In this document: positions 9,813-21,800 of the stretch, piece by piece
How the letters are laid out: every line of letters starts with the position of its first letter
Numbering within the stretch: the stretch's first letter is position 1
IMG/VR virus record: IMGVR_UViG_3300010430_000018
Coordinates: 1 to 64,000 of that record
DNA length: 64,000 nt
Reading direction: 5' to 3' (one strand)
Source: a virus
Made by a program: the position numbers and the translations under genes
Notes under the pieces: model-generated
Told to the model about the DNA's origin: nothing
Seen by the model: the letters and a program-made list of their open reading frames with translations, nothing else
The model's database searches: none

Positions 9813-12800
9813 ATGAAAGAGCAAGGGAACACACCTTTACAGACTGCTGTAACTAGCAATCAAAGAGAAACAAGCGTAGTTCCAACTGGACAATTTAATT
9901 TTATACCAGTTGAAGATATGTTTGAAGGACCAGAAACTCAGTTAGCTGAAGTATTAGCTACAGATCCTGGTGCAATTGCAAATGTAGGTGCATATAAAGC
10001 AGATATAGACAAGTATGGTATACCTGCAATGGCAAGTTTAGGTGTAGCTAGACCTTCTTTAGCTACAGGTTTATTTGATCCTGTTAAACAACAGAACCCT
10101 CCTCAAGATACATACAATACAGTAAAGAGTATTTTAAAAGCTGAGTCAGCTGGACCTGCGGCAGATATTGTTGATCCACGTTTTGCTAACATTAGACAAA
10201 GTAATTTTTTAAGGTATTATGAACACCCTGATTTTGCTCAGTTAGGTTTTACTCCTTATGCAGATATGGAATCATATTATAACGCAAACTCTTCAATTTG
10301 GGATGATATGTCTAGAATGAGAGGTGAGTTTGGTAGTTTAGTTGGTTCTGGATTTTCAAGTGTATATAGAAGTATAGGGGATTTATTTGATGATGATAAT
10401 TATTTTAGTGCACCGGATATTGAGTCAGGGATGGAGTTTGAAGATGCTATGGCTGTTGGTAACTCATCAAGAGGTGGTGCATTGGCTTTTACAAATAATT
10501 TACTTTTAAATAGCGGTTATACATTTGGTATAATTGGTTCTATTGCCGTAGAAGAATTAATACTTGCTGGTGCGACATATCTTACTGGTGGTGCTACAAG
10601 TGGGGTTTTGGGAGTAAGATCAGCAATGAATGCCGGAAGACTTGTAAAAAATGCAAAAAACTTTTTTAATATAAAAAACATGCAAGCTTCTACCAGAGCT
10701 TTAATGAATCAATTAAAAAATTATGATGCAGCTAAATCTTTTTGGCAAGCTGCAAAATCTGGAGGAAAAGTAGTAGGTAATATATTAACACCACAAACTT
10801 ATTCTGCACTTAAAAACTTTAAGACTGCTAAAAATGCTACACAAAATGCAAACAATTTGGCTAAAGCAAAAGCTGGATTTGGTGGTTTTTATAGAGATTT
10901 TAGATCAGTAAATTTAGCACTAGCTGAAAGTAAGCTTGAGGGTGGTATGGTTTACAATGAACTTGTAAGAGAAGGTGTAGCTATACAAAAGAAAAAAACA
11001 GGTAATGTTACACCTGAACAAATGGCTCTTATACAAAATCAAGCAGGAGAAGGTGCTTTTTATACTACAATGACAAATGCACCATTAATCTTTTTAAGTA
11101 ATCAAATTGTATTAGGAAATGCAATGGGTGGATTTAATAGATCATTGGGTAAAGTATTTAATGACACATTTAAAAAAGGTTTAAACGGAAGATTGTTTAA
11201 AGGTAAAGGTGTTAAAGATGCTGCCACTGGTAAAATTAAAGATGTATTTGAAGATGCAGGATCTGGTATTAAAGGTTGGTGGACTAAAGTAAAAGCCGGT
11301 GGTGTTAAGGGTAATACTGGAATGGCAATAGCAGCAACAGCAAGATACTTTGCTGCAAACGTAGCAGAGGGTTTACAAGAAATTGGGCAAGAGGCTATTG
11401 CTGTAGGTACTAAAGGTTATTATACTACTGTAATGGAAGATCCATTAGCAGGTGGTGTAGAATTACAGAATGATATGATTCTTTCTGGAATGGGTTCTCA
11501 GTTTAGTGGTCAAGGTGTTGAAACATTTTTGTCAGGATTTTTAATGGGTGGTATTGTACAAGGACCTCAAAAACTGGTGTTTCAAGGAATGCCTGCATTA
11601 TATAATAGAATTAGTGACCCGAAAGCATATAAAGAATACCAAGAGCAAAAAAAGCAATATGTAGCTGATTTAGTTAAAGTACATAATGAAGCATGGAATA
11701 GCACAATTGATGATCCCTCTGGTTTATTTGATCCAACTAAATTAAACTTTTTAGTTCAAAAACAAGTTGCCGCAGCAATGAAGCAAAATGCTTTTGCTCA
11801 AGATAGATTTGGTTTTACAGATGAAAACGACTTTGGTAAATTTCAACAACTTTATACTATTTTTCAAAATGGAACATCTCAGTATTTTAGATCTCAGCTT
11901 ACAGATTTTATGCAAATGAGTGATGAAGAATTAGCTCAAGCATTTCCTAATCAAAAAAGAGATATTAAAAGTGGTAAAGCAAGACAAAGACTTCAAGATT
12001 TAGTTAATAACATAGATAAGTATGAAACTACTTTTGAAAACAACAGAGATAAATTTACAAATCCTTATGATAGATCACAATATGATAAAGGTAGCAGACA
12101 ATATATTTTAGAAGCTATTAAAGAAAAAGCATTTGAACATGCTACATATCTTTATATGTTTACTGAAGACGGATTTAAACGTGCAACAGAAAGAGCTGAT
12201 AGTATTTATACTAACTTAAGTAATGATCCATTATTTGAGAAAATGGCAGCTAATGATATTACAGTATTATTAGACATAGACTCCATTAATAATGAAATTG
12301 GATTGCTATTACAAGATATTGCTGTTCAAGATAAAGATAGCAAAGACGGTAAAAAAGTTATTAAACAGAAAACAGATAAAATTAAAAAACTTCAAGCTGT
12401 TCAAAAAATATTAACTGCTCCAGAAAATTTAACCAAAGATGGCTCTTTTGATAGAAGAAAAATAAACAAACTTACTACAGCATTTCAGGACTATGTTCAA
12501 TTCATGGCACAATCAACTAACTCTTTTGTAGATAGATCCAAAATTCAAGAGGCTCTTAAACAAATGGTTGATTATCATGCATTAAAAGGTAGAGCTAAAG
12601 TTTATGATAAAGCAATTGAGTATTTAAACAACCCAGAAAGACTTAATGAAATTGTTGAAAGACAAATAGAGGTTAATAAAAATATATATAAAAGTCTTAG
12701 TAAAATACATAAGCAACAAATAGAAAAGTATATCAATATAAAAGAAGCTAATACTTTAATGAATAAATTATTTGAAGCTGGTTATGTTGGTGATCCTGAA

Positions 12801-15800
12801 CAAGTAAGGAAATTCTTACTTACAGGAAATGTAAATGAGCTAAAAAACTTTTATGATGAACAAGGTGATATAGATCCTCAATTAGATAAAGTAAAGTATG
12901 ATCAAATTCAAAGATTGCTTGATACATATAGAAAGATGTCAGAAAAAACTGATGACTCAGGAGAAACAACTGAACAAAAGAGTAAAGACATTGAGGTACA
13001 AGAAACAAAAAGTAATCAAGAAGAAATCTTAGAAGAAGCTGATATAGATGTTATTTTACCTGAATCTAATAATACTCCATTATTAAGAGCTTTATTAAAT
13101 AGACAGTACAGAAAGTATGCTGGTACTCAAACTGTTCTTGGTGAAAAAGTTAAAAGCTTTGAGGAGTGGAGAAACGAAGAAGGGTTGAGCTGGCAAAATA
13201 CATTTAATGCATTAAAGAAATTATGGATATCAGGTAAACTTCCAGTATTAGATGCTCAAGGTAATCCTGTATTTGGAGAATTAACTGATGAAGATATTAA
13301 ATCTGAAAAAGGTTTTGAAAATTGGTTAAAAAGCAGAGAGGTATTAGAAAATGATTTAGTAAAAGAAATACTTCAAGCAGCGGGTATACCATTAAATGAA
13401 ATGTATTATACTGAACCAATTGAGTCAGATCCAAGTACAGTTACTCCAGCAGTAGGTAATGAAGATGATGAAATTGATCCTGCTAATCCACCTAAACCAA
13501 GTATTTTTCAATTAGGTGCAACAACAGATGTACTTAAAATAATAACAATAAATCAGCAAGGTCAAGCTGAGGCTTTATATAAATTAATTGATAAGAAAGG
13601 AAATAATGTATCTTCTGAACTATTATCACAAATAGGCGTTACACTTAATGCTTTTAGTGATTCTGGATCTGCTATTGCAGCTATGAGAGAATTAGATAAA
13701 CGTGCACCAGATACTACACCATTTCCTTTTGATGGTCAAATGTTATTTCAAGGTCAATTGGTTTATGATAAAGATGGTAAAGAGTATAGAGTAATCAGCA
13801 CTCCTAAATTTATACAGGGTGGAAACTTACGTTTACTTCCTAATAACTTTGAAGGCAAACCTATTACATTACAAGCAGGGCAGTTTAAAAATTCTTATTC
13901 CATACAAGAATTTAAATTTGACTTATTACCAACAAATGTATCTAGAGTTAATATAACCGATATAAATAAATTGTATCCTCATGCAGATACTGTAAATGGA
14001 CAAAGAGACTATAGTTATGCAGATGATAGGTTAAATATTATATTAGATAACTTAACACAAGAAGAAATTAATAATCTTGAACTTGTTATTACATCAAATA
14101 AAATAGTTAACAACGAATCATCTAAATATATTGTATCAGGTAAAGAAGAAAATCCTTATGTTGATATAAAACAATCTAAGTATAGTATAGGGCTTGCTAT
14201 TCCTGATGGAGACACAAAAACAAAAATTAATAGAATATTAAAAGAAAATAAGATTCCTTTAACAGATAATGAAAATGGTGTATTTGCATATATTCCTAAC
14301 GGTAATGTAACTATGCAAGATGCTCAGCGTAAAACAATAAAATCTTTATCTAACATATCCAGAGAACAAGCGTTAAATACTTTATTTGTTAGTCCTGAGT
14401 TAAGAAATAAATTAGATCCAAAACAAGCTTTAGATTTAGCAAGAAATAATTTTGCTCTGAATGCATTATTGGTTTCATATGCTGATGGTGTAATGAAGAG
14501 TAATGTAGATATAAATATTGTATCATTAAATGATATACCATTTGGATTAGGATTTGTTGCTCAAAAAGGAGGAATGTCTTATGACAATAGTTCAACAAGA
14601 TCTTTAAAAGATTTACGCTATGAACACGCTGATGAAAATGGTAACTATTTTATTTTTGATTTAAAAAGGAAAAAGGGAGGTGCTAGATCAGTAGAATTTA
14701 TTACTTCACTAGAAGGTAGTGAGGGAGTTAAGCTATCTAATAAAATAAAATCTAGACTTGAAAAAGATTTAATGTGGGATGATATTAAGAATGGTACTGA
14801 TAGATATATAGCTATAGTACAATTACCTGATGGATCTTACAGACCTGTTAATTTAAAAGCCCGTACATTTAATAAATCTCAAAGAGATAATTTAGCAGCA
14901 GATCTTGTTAACCGTGCACAAAAAACTAAAAAGGAAAACTTAGATAAAGATGGTAAAGTTAAAGACTTAGCATATAACACTCAATTTAATGAAGAGAATA
15001 TAAGAGGGTCTGTATTCATATCAGCTAAAGAAGGTTATAATATTTCTTTACAAGTTACTCCATGGGGTAAGTTACAACTACAATTATATAATACAGATAT
15101 AGGTAAACAAATAGGAGATACTATTACTATAGATATACCTGCTGGAAATGCAAAAAGTTTTGTATCAGATTCATCTATCAATGGTTATATACAAGCATTA
15201 ATTAATGATTTTAATAATAACGCAGATATAGCAGAATCAGGAAATAAAATATCAAATAAAAACTTTAGACAATCATTTCCAACACAGGTATCTGCTGCTG
15301 ATCTTATAGATGCTACTACTACTAATGTGAGACCAGAAGTAGTATTAAATAATTCAGCTAGAGCAATAGGTGATTCCTCAGCCATTCAAGCTGAAATTGA
15401 TAAGGGTAACATAAAAGAAGATATAATTGAAGTAGTAGAAGAATCTAATTTTACTTCTGAAGAAGCGGAGTTTAGTTTATTAGATTTAAGTGATCCAGCA
15501 TTTGCTGAATTTGCAGCTAAAGATTTTATTACATTACCTTCTGAATACATTAATCATATAGTAAATAAAATTGTTAGAGAGGGTGTGGATAATCTAACAC
15601 CAAGAGAAGTAGAAGTTTATAATATGAGAGCTGCTACTATTAATGTAATGGTTTCTAAAAAAGGTGGCGAAGGTTCACAACCAACACAAGAAGTTAGTAA
15701 GCTTGAAGATATAAAACAAAAACTTGAAACTCTTAAGGCACAGCTGTTAGAAGGTGTACAACCTAAAGAAAGAGGTAAGACTCTTAGAACAAATGAAGAG

Positions 15801-18800
15801 TATCAAAAATTATTAGCTCAAAGAAAAGCAATTGAAAAAGAAGCTAATAAAATTATGTCTTCTTCTGATTTAAGTTTATCAGATGTAGAAGATATAGATA
15901 TCTTTACTGACTGGGCTGCAAGTAACTTACCTAGTTTTATTAATATAGCTGATATAACAACATTAGGAAATAATTTAAAAGCTGGTGGTGTACGTGTTGG
16001 TGCGTTTGTATTAGGATTAAATCATGTAGCTGGTGGACAAAAAGTATCAGGAACTATTTATACTGGTGCAACATCTCCATACAAATATCATGAGGCTTTT
16101 CATGGCGTATTTAGAATGTTACTTAGTAATGAGGAGATAACTAAATATAGAAGTATAGCAAGAAAAGAAGTAAGAGCTAAACTTAGAGCTGAAGGAAAAA
16201 GCTTTGAGAAAGAACTTGAAAAATTTAAAAACTCTGCAGATACATATAGTAACATGACTAGGAAACAACTAGAGAATGAATACTATGAAGAATATTTAGC
16301 AGATGAATTTGAAAAGTTCAAAATAAATCCTAAGAATACAAACACTGATGCAAGTGTTAAATCTTTATTTACTAGAATTATAGAATGGATACAAGGTGTT
16401 TTTAATTCATATTCAAAAAATGAATTACGTACTTTATTTGAAAATATTGACTCAGGTAAATTCAAAGGTGCACAAATAGCTAATAATGAATTTACTACAG
16501 CATTGGATGTAGGAACTACTATAGAGGCTAATGCATTAATACCACATGACTCAATAAGTAAAGATGATACTTTAGGGTTTATTTATTTAGATAGTGATAT
16601 AGCAGATCCTTTAGTAAGAAATATATCAGCTATGTTTTTACAACGTATATCTAAATTAAATGAATCTTATAATCCTAAAGAACAAATGGATTCTATACTA
16701 GATGATTTTGAATTTTTATATAGTATAGATAATCCTATTAATGAAAATAAAACTGATTTACAGAAACAAAAATTAATTGAAATACAATCAGCTTTTGATA
16801 ATTATAGTGATGAGATAAGAAATCAAAGTGTAAAGTATATTAATCAAATAAGTGATAAGGCCAATGAAGAAGAATTTCAAGTAGAAGAGTTTGAAGACTC
16901 TACTGGTTTGAGAACTACATCTGAGTATGATAAAGATGCATCAATGATTGGTGGATTTAGATCTTTATCTAGTCAGCTTAGAGCTTATATAGCAACAACT
17001 TCTGTAGAAGCAACTGATTATTTTGGAAATACTGAATTAACAAACGGTGAGCCAATAATAATAGCTGTTGATTTTGTAGAAGCTTATAATGGTTTACTTA
17101 AAGCTGTTAAAAACTTAACTGATCCTAAACAGATATTACAAAGCATGTATTTCTTTGGACAAGATAATTCAGAAACAGCAGCTGTTGTACGTAGGATCCT
17201 AAATGATGTAGGAATAACTGAACAACAATTGTTAAGTGACAATAGCATTCCGTTAGAAGTTAATTCTCCTTTATTATTTCAGTCAATACTAAAAGGTTTT
17301 GAAAACTTTAGAGTTGACTACTTATTTAATGAAAGGGACAATGCAGGTAACACAATAGTATATTCTGCGTCAGAAAGAGATGATACTAATTCTCAATTAG
17401 ATAGATGGAGTCAAGGATTTATTAGTAAAAGAAAACAACTTTTGTCTAATCCTAATTTGAAAACAGAACTGATAACTTTACTTGCTGAAATTCAAAGTGA
17501 AATAATACCAAACAGCAAAGGTATTAGTAGTACAAAACTTAAGAAAGATACTAAAAAATACTCTGAGCAATTATTTAATCTTTCTGGTATTAAAATTAGT
17601 CCACTTTATCTTCAGTATAGCATGTTATATAACAGATCTAATTTAAACTCTGATCAACGTGTTTTTTTAGATTTAAATAAAAATGAAACGCCATCATTAA
17701 CTCATGATTTAGACGGCAAGCCTTATAAAGAAAGTTCTATAGCTTTAATGAGTCAGTTAATTCAAGACAACAATGATATCTTTGCAGTTGATCAATCTGG
17801 CATGGATTCTAGATTAAAGAAAATGGCAGTTGGTAATGCACCATTTGATGAAACAATTGGAGCATCTGTATTTAAAAATCCTAATGGTGATTTAGTTTAT
17901 GCACACCAACTACCAACATATCATTTAAAAAAGGTAGCACAATTAAATAATGCAGATAGTTTAGAAGAGTTATTAAAATCAGATCCTTATTTGGCAAATA
18001 ACTTTTTATTAAATAATGCAGCTTTTAATCAGCTATCATTAGAATCAAGATTGCAAATAATAAGAGTAGCAGGAAATAAAATAGGTGACCTGTTATCAAC
18101 TGAAGAAGAACTAAATGATTCTTTACAAGGGGTCAAGCAAACTTCAACATATGGTGATTTTACCCCACAAGAGTTTGCTCTGAACTTAATAAATAATTAT
18201 GCAGGCTTATTAAATAGTAAAAGTTATAAAGTATCTAATGTAGAAAGTTTAGATGATGAGGGTAATAAAATTACTACTGGATTAGCACCGGTGCTTATAA
18301 GAGTAATGGAAGCGTCTAATACAGGAGATATGATTAATCTTCCGGTAATTAAGACTGTGGAAATGGTTAATGGAGAAGCTGTTTTAACTGAAGAGGCTGT
18401 AGATATATATATTGATAAAATTAGAACTGAGTTTGCTAGAATAAACAGAGAAGCAAATAATGCAACAAAAACTCAAGAAGATATATTAGGATATACTGAC
18501 GGAAGAGCACTTACATTTTTTAACACTAAGACATTAATGTCTGAAGAACAACAGACTTTTCTTATTAACGCAGCAATTCAAGCAGGTAATGCAGGTAATG
18601 TTATCACACTAGATGATGCTTTAGCAGGAACAGTGACAGTTGCACAACAAACTGGTGAGGTTACCAATGAGGTATCTGGAATGACAGCATTAAGAGAAGG
18701 TGTAGTTGATAGCTTAGAAAGCCGTTTTCAAGTATTTGAACAGTTAATAGATGAATTAAAAATAGAAGACCAAATATCTAATCAAGTAAAATCAGGTCCT

Positions 18801-21800
18801 ATTATAGCAGCTGGTGTAAGTAGAACTGCTCTTGTACAATCTGCTTCATTATTAAATCTTAATGATAACTACAGACATAATCTTAAACAGATATTTTTTA
18901 ATGATGCTATAAATTCATACTCTATAAATGAGATTCTTTTAGGTGATCAAGCTGTTTCTTTAAAAGATTCAGTAGATCAGATTAAAAGAGCTAAAATGCA
19001 AAACGGTGCATACTATAGTGCATACTCAGCTATAACGGCTCCATCTCATGGTGTTATCCATCCTGTAGATGATATAAGTTTAGTTACATTAGAAGAACCG
19101 GAAGACAGTGGAATTGATATTGCCGATGCTCAAATGTATATTACAACAAAAGCATTTAGATATATGTGGTTTGGTTTTGGTAAATTAACAGCAGCTCAAG
19201 CTGAATTGATTAATAGAATTGAGACAGGTCAAACAATAACTTCTGATTCAGTATTTGGAAATGAAGCTACACCTGAAGGTTATGCTAAGATGCAAGCATT
19301 ATTAAATTCCAAAAAGTTTGTTTATGGTGATGGAAGTACATTTCTTAAAATGTCTGCTTTTACTTTAACACCAGAATATACATCTATATGGGATGGAGAT
19401 ATAAAGATGTGGTTGCCAAAACCGGGACTGGAATCACTTCATAATCTAAGGGTAAAGTTAGAAGCTATTGAAAAAGAAAAAGAAACAATTGCAATTGCTG
19501 CTCCATTAAGTGCAGTTAAAATGAAAAAACAACGTGTTAATTCACTTGAAGAACTAGCCGATGGTAATCCATTTACCAAGGGTTATACTACATTAGATGC
19601 TAGATTTATGGGTCTACAACAATTAAATCCATCTAATAAATTAGAGCAAGTTGATCCTACACAAATAAAACAGATATTAACATCTGAACAAAATGATAAT
19701 CAATTTGTTCCAGCATTAAATATGACTGTTGGTGAAATTAGAACAGAATATAATAAAGCTGTATCAGAAAGAGTTACTTTAAGATTTAAAGATAAAAGAA
19801 ATTTAATATTTAGTTTTGATGGTGCAATGGATGAATTAAGCATATCTCAAGCTTCTGGTAAAGTTACACCTAAGCTTGCTGCATTTTTAGAGTTTGCATT
19901 AAGCGGTCTTAAAGCCTCACAATCTAGTAGCCAGATACTTGAATTCTTTTCTATGACTGGTGGAGTACCAAATTATAACTTAAATAATCAAATCACAGTA
20001 AGAAAGTTTGAGCAATTATTTTTAAGCTACTTTAGTAAAGGGGTATTTTCAGAAAGAACACCTGGCTTAGGTCTTACATTAGTATCAGACTTTGGAAATA
20101 AAGTTTATAGGAGAGTATTTGAAATTAAAGATGGAATACCAATTAGATCTGAAATTATAAGAAGAGCTGCTTGGCAAGGAAATGAAAATGATTTACTTAA
20201 TATTGATTCTTTAACACAAGAGAATATAGGTCCAGAAGGCGTTGTTGTATTAGATAGATTAAGACATGGTGTAATGGAATATGATGCTAATGGTGAACCT
20301 ACAGGTCAAAGATATACTGAGATGATGATGCCATCACATCATAAATCTGTAATGGATTTAATTGAAAATACACCTTCAGCAACTATGCCTGAAGTAATAT
20401 CAAAAATGTTTGGTGTAAGAATACCATCTCAAGATAATCACTCAGCAATGAATATTAAATGGGTTGATTTTATGCCTGTGTATTTTGGTTCATCAGCAAT
20501 GTTTGCTAGAGAATTAATTGAGGTATCTGGTGCAGATTTTGATATTGATAAAGTCTTTGCACAGTTTAAAGACTTCTATGTAAAAGATGGAGAATTTTTT
20601 GAGTATGGTAATAAAAATACAGTTGAAGAAAATTATTCAGATTATATTAGATATGTAAATACTAATGTAAGTAAGTCTGGAACAATATACTCTGAAGCTT
20701 ATTTAACTTATGATGAAAATTTAGATGCAGCTAAAATTGAAAATAGCCTTTCAGAATCTGAAGAAAAAGCATACTATCAATTTCTAACAAAACAAAATAT
20801 TGTTACAGATGCAGGATTAAAAGAAGCAGGTGTAAAGGCATTACAAATGCTTGGTTTACCTATTACCAAAGCACAATACGGTGAGTATGTTGCTAAATTT
20901 GGTGAACCATATGCTGCTCCATTAAATAACAAAATTTTAGATTATAAATATGCATTACTTGGAAATGATAGTGTAGCATCTGGAGAAAATCCTATTTCTT
21001 ATTCACCTGCTACATTAGATATACTTGAAACTACATTATCATTATTAGCTGAAGAATCAAAATTATTTGAGAATAGAATGTTAGAGGAAAATAATGATGT
21101 AGATGATTTGGTTGGTAAGATACTTGCTTTCAAAGCAAATAAAGGAGCTTCAATTGGAGCTGCTGTATTACCTAATTTATATCTGAGTTTGTTAACTGAA
21201 TATGATATTGATTTAAAAAGCCCAATTAGCATAGATGGTGTTACTTACGACTCATTTAAATATACTATAGAAAAAAAGAATGAGGGTAATCAAAGAAAAC
21301 AAGATACAATATCCTCTCTTATTACTATGGCTACAGATAATGCTAAAGAGCGTTTGTTTTCTAAGCTGGGTTTAAATAGACATGCATTAGGTTTGGTATC
21401 AATGATGACTTCATTAAGTGTACCTATTAGAACATCTATATTATTAATAAACAATCCCGTTATACAAGATTTGTATTCTCAAGCATTAAACAAAAAAGAT
21501 AAGTTTGATCCGGGCATTGAAAAATTAGTAGAAAACAAAATAAAGGAATTAGTTGAAGATGGATCTAAATCAACATTAAAAGTTAACGATGAATTATTAC
21601 TAAATGCCATTAATGAACCAGAGGGGGTAAGTGATCAAGATACTGTAAGTATACTGTCAAAGTTTAAAGAGTTTATGGATCTTGAAACTTTTACAAATAA
21701 AATGAGTGCACCCACAAGTCTTACTAAAGGTCTAGGTAAAGATATTGCAACTGTATTAGATAAGAAAAAAGATATACAAACTTTGCTTGATCCCAAAGCT

